Translations under genes and position numbers: made by a program
Source: Armillaria gallica
Taxonomy: Eukaryota > Basidiomycota > Agaricomycetes > Agaricales > Physalacriaceae
DNA length: 64,000 nucleotides
Assembly (NCBI GenBank): GCA_037576215.1
Contig: JBANDB010000006.1
Coordinates: forward strand, 2,852,001 to 2,916,000
Direction of reading: 5' to 3'
Notes under the pieces: model-generated
What the model was told of the DNA's origin: nothing
Database searches by the model: none
What the model saw: the letters and a program-made list of their open reading frames with translations, nothing else
Shown: one piece after another, positions 34,447 through 45,800 of the stretch
Layout of the letters: each line of letters starts with the position of its first letter
Numbering within the stretch: position 1 is the stretch's first letter

Positions 34447-36728
34447 ATGGCTCATGAAGCTACCAGAAATCCCTGGAATAATGACGGACAGGGAACTCAT
34501 CGTGCTCCTCAACTTTCAGAGCAATCCTACCCGGGCGATACTTACCAACCCCAACGCCGTCCGTCGTCTCCTCCAAGATACCAGCGAACTTTATCTGAAG
34601 TCGAGGACGCGAGACCAGTACTCGACGAGAGCCCAAATGAATTTGCCAACGTGTCGAATTTTGTTCCGTCTAATGTTCAGTCAATTCATCAAGAGAAACC
34701 TCGCCTAGAAAAACGACGCTCTTCGAAGATAATACCTAAGCTGCCAAAGCATGTACCTGTTGGTCGCTTGACGAGTTCTGTGGCACATGTTGGCGTAGCT
34801 GGTGCTCATGCTTTCTCGTCTATTGTTCTGCAACGATCCAAACGACCTTCAATGATTACACAGAATGTTCAAGGTATGTACCCTGTCTGGTTGTTTTGCG
34901 CTCCAAATTTCATCACGAACGTAGATATCGACCGACGGAGAAAGTTCCTTTTGAAACTCGCCAAGGCCCTTCTGTCGTATGGCGCACCTTCTCATCGTAT
35001 TGGCTCCATGTTATCTGCTGCTTCGGACATTTTGGGTGCGCGAGCCGGTCAGTCGCTAACCATCGCACGTAGTATATCACTCTCAAGCCCATTCACAGAT
35101 TTCGTGCATCTCCCCAATATCATCATTGTCTCCATTCGAGACGCCGACTCAGGTCCGACAAGAACCTACTTTGTGCGCGCAACGGGTCGAATCGCTCTGA
35201 CGAAATTGCACGCTGTTCATCTCATCTACCGCGACGTTCTTCACGACAAGATCACTGCTGAGGCTGGTACTGAGGCTCTTCGCGCGATATTACGGGCACC
35301 TCCCGCATATGGACTCCCTGTTCGCTGTCTTTTGGCATTCTTCTCTGCATCTATCATTTGTGTCGTTTCTTTCGGCGGGTCCCTCGTCGACATGTGGATA
35401 AGTGGCTTGTGCGCATGCTGTTTGCAGTACCTTGGTTTGAGTGCTGCCCACAAAAGCTCCATGTATGCTAACGTTTACGAGTAAGCGGTTCTTCACACGT
35501 ACAACTTGACTTGATCTGACTGCTGTACGTGACAGGATATCCGTCTCTATCATTGTCGCCTTCGTGGCGAGGGGTTTGAGCAATGTCCCTGGTAATATCT
35601 TTTGTTATAGCGCAATATCGTCTGCAGGTGTGGTCGTCATTCTCCCAGGATTTACTGTTTGTGCGTTTCCATAAAAGCGCCCAAAACAATTTGTGGCTTA
35701 CATCGTGTCTGTCACAGTGATAAGTGCCTTGGAGTTGATGTCACGTAACATATTTTGTGGCTCCGTCAGAATTGTGTATGCTATCATTTACACACTCTTT
35801 TTGGTGGGTCTCCTGCACTTCCAGGAGAAAGAAAACTCATTGGTGGAGATAGGGATTCGGCTTGACTATTGGCTCAGACTTCTACCTCGTTGTCGATCGC
35901 AAGGCCCATCGTGCATATGTTCAGGGTTCGCTTCCGGCCAGTTATACATATGCGCATGGCACTTTTTCTATGACGAACGGTTCCGCACCTTTTATCCCTG
36001 TCAGCGGAGTGCTAGCTAAGGGTATTCAAACCTTCGAGCAGGCACACATCGTCAAAGGTAGAGATATCTTCTATCTATCAGCACTGGTACTAGATCCCTC
36101 ATTACCAACCAAGGCTGTTTTCGTGACCCCTCGTGGCATTGGGCATTCCAGCCATTTCCTTGGTGGACTTTACTTTTCCTCGTTCCCCTCTACACGACGT
36201 GCTCCTCTTTATCCAATCTTCAAACCTTTCGGAGCATCCAACTTCCCGTCATGGTGATATTTGCATGCTGTTCCTACGCTGCCAACCGCGCTGCAAGTAT
36301 CGTTCTCCCTAACCGAAGTGATATTGTGTCCGCCGCGGGAGCGTTCGTAATTGGATTGCTCGGGAATGTATACTCTCGTGTTGTCGGTGGGACTGCATTC
36401 ACTTCTATGGTTACTGGAGTGCTATTCCTGGTTCCTGTAAGAGTGTTTCAATAACAATCTAGACATCGAAGTTGATCCCCTATCAGTCTGGCATAGCTCA
36501 AGGCGGAGGTTTGACACAGAACTTTCACAGCTCCGCTGAACAATACTCGACGGGATTCTCTTTGGCGCTCAGAATGATATCCGTGGCTTCCGGAGTGACT
36601 ATTGGGTTGTTCGTGAGCCAAGTCATCGGTATGCAGCTCTATCTATCTCTTGGATCGTGCTGATGAAGGCTATTTTCACAGTTTATCTATTCGGAACGAG
36701 GAAAAACGCGGCCCACTTCGCATTCTGA
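34447..36728 (+). CDS. ThrE/DUF1212 membrane protein (pheromone-regulated PRM10-like)
   Basis: Multi-pass membrane protein of the ThrE (DUF1212 plus DUF3815) family, whose bacterial members export threonine/serine; the fungal members are poorly characterised. A hydrophilic N-terminus of about 130 residues precedes DIDRRRKFLLKLAKALLSYG and GAPSHRIGSMLSAASDILG, the start of the conserved cytoplasmic part. The transporter half follows with FLVPSGIAQGGGL-type sequence rebuilt across introns, IVLPNRSDIVSAAGAFVIGL, and GLFVSQVIVYLFGTRKN at the end (TGA at 36726). About ten helices are visible. Same orientation as the upstream Zn2Cys6 gene. Confidence 0.85.
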
Positions 36729-36864
36729 TTCATTCAATTCGACATTCAGCAAATAACTCTATTCTAATACAAAGCGTCCATAATGGTAATTATAGTAAAG
36801 CCGAAGATACAGACACCCATAATGGAGAATGAGGCAATAGGGAAATATAAAGGTGTATAGTAAT

Positions 36865-39800
36865 TTACGACCCAAAGAGTTGGTTCAGTTCTTCCATACG
36901 ACGCGTCATAAGCTCCGCCTTACTGAAGTTTGAGCCAAGAGTCATGTTAGCAAGCTCAGTTTTCTTCCTCTGGACCTCTAAGAGGCGAGCTTCAATCGAG
37001 TTTTCGATAATTAGCTTCACAGTTGTAACGGGCCGAGTTTGTCCTAGCCGATGCTGGAAAACCGAAGTCAGAATCAGAGAGTGTCCTGAGATAGTCACAA
37101 GGGCAGATCTCAGAACAACTACTCCCACTGTACTTCGTCACAAAGGTAACTGAAGAAGCTTACGATACGGTCAACTGCTTGATTCTCGACAGCGGGATTC
37201 CAATATGGATCCATGAGGTATACGCGTTGCGCGGCCGTAAGGTTCAGTCCAACGCCTCCCGCCTTTAAGCTGACAAGGAGTACTTCGCATCCTGGGTCGT
37301 GCTTTAATGCGTCCATTGCGCGTATTCGCTCGTCCCGCTTCATTGTCCCGTCTAAACGGTCAAAGCGTATAGCCGCCGACTCCAATGCTTCTTCAATCCT
37401 ATGATTATTGTGATCAGCGTCATGAGGCCTAAGCGAGAAGAAAAAAAGTGAATTACTTGTCAAGCATAGTCGTCCATTGTGAGCTGTAGAAGCAAGGCTC
37501 AGTACACTATACCAAAAGAGACAAGCCATCTGACTTACAAAACTACCGTTTTCACAACGCCTTCATCGACCTCGACCCCCTTCTCATCCACCATATGTAC
37601 CTCAATTGAATCCGGATCATAATTTGAAGAGTGGGGATTTGTCCTCGAGAACTGTACCAGGTCACCCAATAAGGCCTTGATCTTGGTGGACGGATGACAA
37701 GTCTCAGAACCGGTTCCACGTTGTCGCTTCTCCTTCCTGGCAGGTTTCTTCTTCGCCGGCGAACCATCTAGATACTCTGACTTGATTTCAATAGCGTCAG
37801 CGGGACACAAGCCGGTCTGGCAGGCAGAGCAGGAACGGTAAATGTCAGGTGCGACGTTCGGCCATGAAGGGTGTATGCATTGTCGGTAACACTGGAGGCA
37901 GAATAGATGCTGGCATCGCGTCAAGATGGGACGGGGCACGGAAGGACTGCTAGCGCGGGTCGGGGCCTTTGAAGAAGCCTTACCCTTCTTCCTTTTGGGT
38001 CCCATCTCGTCCATTGCGTCATCTGGAGCCTCGCCGGAGGATGTGCAGAGTTCTGAACCACATTCAACACACTGTGTTGTCGCAGATTCTTTCAAGATAG
38101 CAAAAATGGCGACTGCACGAGATGTCGTGAATCCTTCCTTTGCGATCGCAGCGACGATATCCTCGTAAGATAGCGTGCCATCTTGTTCGAGAAGATCTTT
38201 GCCTTCTACGAGTTCAAAGTGATCGCAAATCTGGCGTAGTCGAAGAATCTTCTGCAGGATACCAACGTAGTTCTTCATGACCTCATTCTTGTCCGACATC
38301 TCGTTGAATTCGGCTTTGGAAGCGGTGAAGAACTGATCATAAATCTCTTGCTCCTGGGCGTCGAATTTCAGCAGCCGGAGCTCGTCTCTTCGCGGAGGCA
38401 GTGAAAGAATTCTTTTCCCATCCGGGGTCTTCGATTCCTTTGTTCGGCGCAGGGTTATTGTCTTCATCAACGTCTGCAGTCTAGCAATGCCCATAGACTG
38501 CCCAAACTTCACAGGCGTGCCAATGTACTCTGTCCAGACCGCTTTATCATCTAGCGGATGCAAACGAAGGAACTTGATGAGGGCGAAAACGTCGTCCAGT
38601 TTATTCTGAACCGGAGTTCCTGTTAAGCATAACCGCCGATCTGCCATTAGGTCACAGGACGCGCGACTGCCCACTGTCCCGGTTTCCTTGATACAACTGG
38701 GAAGAGCGTAAGGGCCATAAACCATAACAAGAGAAATAATACGTACTGAGCCTCGTCCAGAACAACACGGAACCAATGAATGCTCTGCAGAGCGCTTGAC
38801 GCTTCGGAAGCCCAAAGGCCTGGTTTCTTCCTCTTAACTCCCCCCTTCTTCGTTTTTGGAAGTCTGAGAATCTGATTTCCTCTCTCGTCAATCTCTACGC
38901 CTCCACCATCGCTGCTTCCGGCGCCTTCCTCCTCCTCTTCCACTTCCGCGGTGACGAGACTGCGGTTCTGTTTAGAAAACTCGGATGCCAGTGTAGCATA
39001 TGTTGTGATAACGGCGTCGAAATCTGCTAAGAATGCGGGATCCGGCCGTCGAGCATTGCCGTGGTAAATATACACCTTCAAGGGCTTGCCGTCTCGTATT
39101 CGCGTCGGCTTTGTCTCTGACTTGACATCAGCAAGCGACCCCTGCGACGGTGGTTGTGAACACAGAGCGGTAGCAGCTGCACCTCCGCTACCGCCAAAGA
39201 CTTGGACTTCGCCATTCCAGTGTTCGCGAAATTGATCTTCCCAATTGGAAACAGTCGACAGCGGACAAATGATCAACGTCGCTCGACTTTTGGCCTTAAT
39301 TCTGTTTGCCCTTACGTGTTCGGCCTCGACTTTTTCCTGTGCGCGCTGGGCTTTGGCTTTGGCCTTAGCCGATGATGGACCATTCTCGGACACGTCGGGC
39401 ATACCCCAAACACTACCTGCAAACTGAGATGGAGCGGGAGATGAGTCATCTGAGCTTGATCCCCACGGAAGGCTCGGGGTTTCTAAGGGCGTAGATGCGA
39501 ATGTCAGAGCGGAGTTGAGAGTGGCGGCTATCAGTGAAACGCAAGTAATGGTCTTGCCAAGACCCATCTAGAAGGGATGAAAGTGAGCAAGTGAGCCCAG
39601 TTAAACTAGTAGAAAAGACTGTATCGTACATCATCTGCAAGAATTGCACCTTTGGATTCCTGGGGCTCCTCGTAGACTTCTTTCTCGGTGACAAGATGGG
39701 TCCACACCCCATGTCCAGACATAGTCTTCCGCATTAGCCACATAGACGAATAGACACCTTCAGCTGTCTTGACTTCTCTCTCTCGCTCCATAAGAAACGT

Positions 39801-41105
39801 TAGGGCTTTCTTCTGGTGGGGGTATAGCTGTGTAGCAACCTCGGGAGCTGGTAATGAATAAGAAAAGGAATTCATTGAAAGCTGAAAACTGCATACCGGC
39901 TTCCATTTCAGCTAATTCAACACCACTCTTCATATTCTTGAAAAGCTCGTCTACTTGACTGCGCTGAACTTCCACACTCTTCCCTGCGGGTGTCGCTGTA
40001 GTCCATCTCCCATTAACCCCTGGAGGATATACTGTTCGATTGGGAGCGTACTGTACGCGATTATGGCCCCCCGGAGGAGGATTGTGAGGGTTCAAGTAGG
40101 GTGTTTTGCTGCTGACAATATCATTGTACGAAAACGGAGGCGTTGGGTGATCAAGCAAAAGACCACATTGGAAGAAATAATCTCCGACAACAGGAACATT
40201 TCCTTTGGGAGTGTATACAAGCATCGTGAGCGGAAGAATAGGAGCCTGGTGGCGTCGGTAAGAAACACGACACGACATGGTGGGGGAGATACACGTACAT
40301 TGGATCTGCATTTCTGCACCTTGGCCTCTAGGCGTATAAGCCCTTTACCAACCATATGCCCCAGACTGCTAGCGACCTTGTGTTCCACAATACCAAAAGG
40401 ATCACCCGTCGGAGTTTTGATGTTGAGGTTATCTGTGGTACCATCCGGCTTCGGTGCATGTTCATACTGAAGCTTCACTGAGCCCCATTCGACGTGTGGC
40501 GAATTTGGGTTTGTAGCCATCATATAATCGATAGGATAGAGGACAAGAGCGGTTACTGTGAGTTGGCCGATACAGACCGGAGTCTTGGGAGATAAATCGA
40601 CAAGATTCGGAGGAGGAAGAGGTTTCTGCATTTGCGGCGGCGGTGACGGTGAGTCAGTGAGATCAATGATGGCGCGATCTGGACTGTGAGCCGAAGGGCG
40701 TTTCTGGGGAATAGATGAAAGCGGTACCGGCGGAGGCGCATGAAAAGAAGAGGAGGGTCCAGCAAAAGGCGGGCGGTAAGGACCATTGTTGGAAGGATTA
40801 GGATTCGGAGTAAAGATACTGGGGACCATAAAAGAATTATGCCTGGCAATGGGCATCGCCATGGCTGGTTTCTGGTTGTATGACGTGAAGGACGACATTG
40901 AGGGCGTCGGAGAAGGCGTCGAGGGCATGCTGTGGGACATGGGAAGGATAGAATTGTTGGGGTGAGTGATGTTTTCCAGGCGCATCCTCTTCAATTGCCG
41001 TGGATAATCGTAGGTCTCGTCGGCGTCGTCGACAGTCAAGTCGATGGGATTCGACTTGTTTGATATGGTGAGATTGGACAAAGAGGGCGTCGACCGGAGA
41101 GACAT
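36865..41105 (-). CDS. SNF2-family helicase with RING finger, HLTF/RAD5/RAD16-like
   Basis: Predicted nuclear DNA translocase and ubiquitin ligase for replication-fork or repair tolerance. ATG 41105 opens [19 protein letters not shown] and a Pro/Ser-rich N-terminus; a conserved region before the ATPase ([16 protein letters not shown]) sits where HIRAN domains occur in relatives. Motif I is [14 protein letters not shown], motif II LDEAHCIK is completed across an intron, and [18 protein letters not shown] follows. A RING finger (CVECGSELC, then [22 protein letters not shown]) lies between the two ATPase lobes, as in HLTF/RAD5. The helicase C lobe has [37 protein letters not shown] and the arginine-finger box [13 protein letters not shown]. 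The stop is TAA at 36865. Estimated length is about 1,250 residues. Confidence 0.9.
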
Positions 41106-41569
41106 GGTGGTGATAAGCAGTGACAGATGAGGCAAATACTGCTTCCCGACGTCGTCGACAGCGAAGAAGAGTGGTCGAAGGCGCCGAGAACGTCGACTGT
41201 GAAGAAGCTGTAAGTTGTTCCTCAAAATTCTGGCTCGGCACACCACGTGATACTCCGGCACCGACGGTGATGCGACGAATCTGACGCCGAAATGACAGAG
41301 AATGTGTAAGTAAACCGACAGAGTATCGGTCAGCAAATATTGTAGAGCAATGAAAAATATGCATTGACACTAAATAATTATTTAAGCATACTACAGCAAG
41401 TCGGGTAGGCTCGAGCCAGTCCCTCGATTGCGGTGATGACAGACGGTGGAGATCATTCGATACCATCTCCACCGTCTGTGAGGATATGGCTCGAATCTGC
41501 TCGACATGATGGATACTGTAAGCATCCGGGCTGCTCGGCAAAACCGATGATAATCATCTTGACATATCA
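41106..41569. other. Gap between RNase III-like and HLTF-like genes
   Basis: About 465 bases that must hold the 3' end of the RNase III-like gene and the promoter of the HLTF-like gene. Apart from the 15-bp inverted repeat at 41439-41479 I see no feature; reading frames here are shadows. Confidence 0.5.
41439..41479. repeat. Perfect 15-bp inverted repeat (hairpin)
   Basis: ACAGACGGTGGAGAT at 41439-41453 is followed by 11 bases and then its exact reverse complement ATCTCCACCGTCTGT at 41465-41479. The stem would have eight G/C pairs in fifteen. On the minus strand it lies about 90-130 bases past the stop codon of the RNase III-like/dsRBD gene, so it would probably be transcribed in that gene's 3' untranslated region. 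Confidence 0.9.
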
Positions 41570-42656
41570 TCAAGTCCATCCCATGGCGTAATATGCCGCC
41601 CGTGCTGCCTGTTCCTTTGCAATCTGCTTGTTCCCACCAACGCCTTGTCCCTTCTCGATCCCATTGACTAAGGAACGTAATGAGATCCGGAAATAATTCA
41701 AACTCGTAATAATTGTACTCACCAACACACTTGACAGTCCACTTTCCAGCATGAGGAGGACCGCTGAACTGAGCAGGATACTCGACCACCACGCGGCGTT
41801 GAGAGGCCTTTTCGTTGAACTGAGGCAAAAAAGCTAGGTGGGGCTGGGCAGGTGTCATTGGATTGGGCAGTTTTGGAGGTGGCGATGGTTTAGCCATTGG
41901 CGCCGGTGAAAACAACGGCATGGGAGCTGGGAAACGTGAGAATTGAGCAAACAAACCCGGCTGCGGCGGGATGAATTGGGGTCTAGGGGGCGGAGGAGGC
42001 TGGACAGGTGGCGGTTGAGGTGTAGGCAGATTCTTCACCTTCCGGTGCGAAGGCGGTGGCCGCTGTGTCCCTTCTAGTCCAATTAGCGCATTGATCCACT
42101 CTTGCACTACATCCATTCCAAGATTCACGAACACACCGCCGACATATGCATAGAATAACGCATTTGTTTCCTACAGCCGTATACTGAGCAACGGTGAACG
42201 TCAGATGCAGCCATGGAGTATACTGACCTCAGGCGAATGTAGCGTCTCATATTGGTCTGGATGGCATCGGACCTTCTCCCGCATCTGGTACCGTCGAACC
42301 CAAGAGTCGATGTTCATCCAGGAGGTCAAGTCTCTTTTCTTCGTCTAGTCTTGCCTGAACACCAGAGCATATTAACAGACAAGCGCCCACAAACTCACCT
42401 CCATCGCATTCAATTCCAGCAACGGTCGTTCATAGAACAGAGCCGTCGTCACCGCCGCATCTAGCGCCTTCTCCCCCACCACCGATAGTCGTTCATTGTC
42501 TTCGTCCGGTGAGGCGCAGGGCCGCCGCAGTGACTTGTGTGTATATACTCGAAGATACGTATCAGGTTCTAGTTGCGGCAGCTGGACATTCTCAGAAGAA
42601 CGTGTGCGTTTGAGTGTCAAATTTGAGGCGTTCTGGTGCGGTAAGTTCGAGTACAT
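41570..42656 (-). CDS. RNase III-like domain plus dsRNA-binding domain protein
   Basis: ATG 42656 opens MYSNLPHQNASNLTLKRTRS. The RNase III-like part includes YLRVYTHKSLRRP and NERLSVVGEKALDAAVTTAL, aligned with the family signature NERLEFLGD. Later exons give NIDSWVRRYQMREKVR, YAYVGGVFVNLGMDVVQEWI and a Pro-rich linker. The C-terminal dsRNA-binding motif is FNEKASQRRVVVEYPAQF, then GKWTVKCVVNGIEKGQGV and the helix KQIAKEQAARAAYYAMGW (stop at 41570). In the signature the catalytic Glu is Ser and the Asp is Glu, so cleavage activity is doubtful. It may bind dsRNA without cutting, or be a divergent mL44-type mitochondrial ribosomal protein. Confidence 0.75.
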
Positions 42657-42840
42657 ACAGGCAAGACTGTGGAGGGAATGAAGTATCAGATAGAGGAGAG
42701 TCACTTCCAAATAAGAGCTGCCTGCCCCTTCCAACGTGGCTTCATTCCCACGTTCTGTGATAAACAATAAGGCTGTGTCTATTCTACAATACTCGATTTA
42801 CATGTACTGAATATAAGTCAAAAAACCAGGATATGCTCTA

Positions 42841-45800
42841 CTACGGATTCTGCGAGGCATCGTTATTATCAGCGGCCAACGCAAGTTCTATCCGCTTCTC
42901 CCTCTTCAGTACCAGTTTGAGGTACTTGACAGTTTCGCCGGTTCCGGGTAAATCTTCTAGGCGCTTGATCTCTTTGGCGATACTGAGTCAAAACGGCATC
43001 AGGTCAGTCTCATCGCAACATGAATCACACAGCCAACCTTCTGGGACCAGCCTTGACTAGGGGACAGTCAGCAAGTTTATGGTAGGTCTGCCCGCATACA
43101 ATGCAAGGAGCCTTCTCAGTTGGCTTCGCTTTCTTGACCTGGGCTGACTCGGAAGTCAGCGGAGTTGGAGATGGTGCGCGCTTAGAGGGTCCGGCCATAG
43201 GAGATGACGGTCGGCCTGCGGATGCAGAAACCGGGGGTTGTACTTTTGACGGACCAGCTACAGGCGCTGGGGCCGAGATAGCACCGGATTGCCGTAATCC
43301 GTTGGCTAGCTGTGGCTTGGACTTCTTGACCACAAAGGTCTGCACTGGTTGCTTTACAACCGGGTGCAGAGGCTGTCCTGCGACTAGGCTGAGATGACCA
43401 CGATAATACAGGACTCGATCGATGGCTTCAACCGCAGCTCGCTGTTGACCAGGGTCGACGAATTAGTAGATTCATGTAGTGCAATGAGCAGAAAAGCATA
43501 CCCTCTCTTCGAAGGGTTCGTCGTCAGCATGCAGAATTAACATCTCCCTGAATTCAGCCAAGTTCTCTGACTTGTCCGTCATCGCGCATTCTCCCAAACG
43601 ATCTCCATGCCTCTTCCCGCACAGTCCACAAGTGTCGACCGTGTTCTGGATAGGCGTAAACGGTCCGGTTTCCTTTGGCTTCCTAACTTTCTTTGGCAGG
43701 GCTGGACGCCCGGACGTTTCAGCGTTCGGCACACTAACATTACTAGCGTTCGTGTGAGTATCGCTAGGATCGTCGTCGGATATATCTGATGCCCCGTAAG
43801 CAGACCCTTCGGACGTATTGGATGGTAATCTTTTGGCTTTATTCTTGGCTGGAGGAGCTTTCGGCGTATCCTCAGCATAGATACCAGCCTTGATAAAAGG
43901 ATGTGTCAGTGCGATTCGGACGACTAGAGAAAAACCTTATAGTTACCTGCGGTGGGGCTGCGGCCTTTCGACGCACTCCCCGGCCTGTCGCGACCACCTC
44001 TCGCTGTTGGGTCTTCTCGTGCTCCGCGGTAATCAACTGTAACGTCGTCGTCCAGGAATCACCTTGATCCTCATCCCTCACTTCTTCCAGGGTATCACGA
44101 TCAGCTGTCCAAACCTTGGCAAACGAGAACGCAGCACCGCCCTCCTTTGCTGACTCGTCCTGGTCACCTTCTTTCTCGGTCTTCTCTATAAGATTATCGA
44201 CATCGTGGTCGGTATCTGAACATCACTATGAGATAAGAGAGCAGTGCTCGTGGCTGTTCAACGCACAGGTTATGTCGTGCGTTGATTCATTTCCGGATTC
44301 AAAGAGAGCTTGAGCACCGTAACCTAGAATCGACTGCACATTCTCTCCTGCTGAGTCGTCGTCGTCCATCTTCTGCACAATGAGATGGTCTAGCACCATC
44401 TTCTTCTTGCCAACTTGTACGATGCGTTCTATTGTCATGATCAGTACAGTATGGATATCTGATGGGTATCATCTCACCTTCCGCAGATGCGGTGACCATC
44501 AATTTGAACACTAGACATGTCTTCTGTTGTCCAAACCTATATGCCCTGGCGATGGCCTACGATACCGTTTATATATGCGGTCTCAATCATCTGGAGAAAA
44601 ACCTACTTGAAGATCCTGCAAAGTGCAAAACATCAGGATCGGAGCCCGTAAGTGTAACCACAACATACCTGGTGTGGATTGAAATCAGGATCATATATGA
44701 TAACAGTGTCAGCACTCTGTGAAACGACGGCTATAAGCTCGCGCAAATCAAGGTCCTATAGATAACTTACAAATAAATTGATGCCAACGCCCTGTTGGAC
44801 TGGTCAGAACACAGCATACGCAGATTTATCGGCCACCTACCCCTGCACGCGTCGTCAAAAGGTACATGAAGACATCAGACCCCGGACGATTGAATTCATC
44901 CATTCCCTTCTGACGTTCAGTGCCCTTCGTATTTCCATCCTGCAGAACAGTCAGAATTTACATAGCCACCAAGACCTTTATAACAAACCAGGCGCAAGTA
45001 TTTGATGCCTTCTCCAACCAAGAAATCTTCAATAATGTTCAATCCGATCACGAACTGATCCATCATGAATAAGATAGTCTCGAGTTGATGCCGACGACGT
45101 ACCTGACTGAAAAGTAGTACCCTGTGACCTCGGGCCTTCAACTTGGGCAGCAAGGATTTCAGTAAGCGGAGCTTTGCACTTGGCGTCAATCAGTTTCTCG
45201 TGGGTCTCTTGTGGCGACAGTCCAGCAGGCTCTATGTCTTCGAAGCACAGGTAGGGATGTTGGAGACACCTAAAGAACTATCAGAATGCTGCTATCGAAA
45301 ATTGTTCAACACTCACTTTCGCAATTGCATGAGAACATTGTTTATGCGGCCTTTTGACTGCGCCCCAGTCTTCGCACCTGGCTGAGTTAGAGCAGCGAGC
45401 AGCTCCAGGTTGTGGCCTATCATACGTGAATTAGATCATATTATACCGCCAAAGAAAACTTACTTAGGATGCGACGATAGATTTCCTTTTGCAAAGGTGT
45501 CATCGAGACGGGGACGATGACTTCGTTCTAAGGCAAGATTAGACCGTAGGTATCTAACCCTTGCATGAACTCACCTTTGGAGGTAGTTGAAGCACTTCGC
45601 TTTTGATACGACGAAGGAAGTAAGGCCTCAACCTAGAATGAAGCTGCTTCACGAGCTCCTCGGTAAGTTCTTCGTGTTCCTTTTCCATAGCCTCCAAATC
45701 GTTCCACTGCTCGGGATCGAGGAAGTTCATGAGATTGAATAGCTCTCGTATGTTGTTATTCAGGGGCGTCTAAAAGTGATTGTGAGCAAGAGAAAGAGAA

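Noticed and set aside
41391..42134. Long minus-strand frame running past the dsRBD exon
   Set aside because: The dsRBD requires an intron at about 41727-41670 and a switch to the frame ending AAYYAMGW; the long frame is read-through of intron and 3' UTR.
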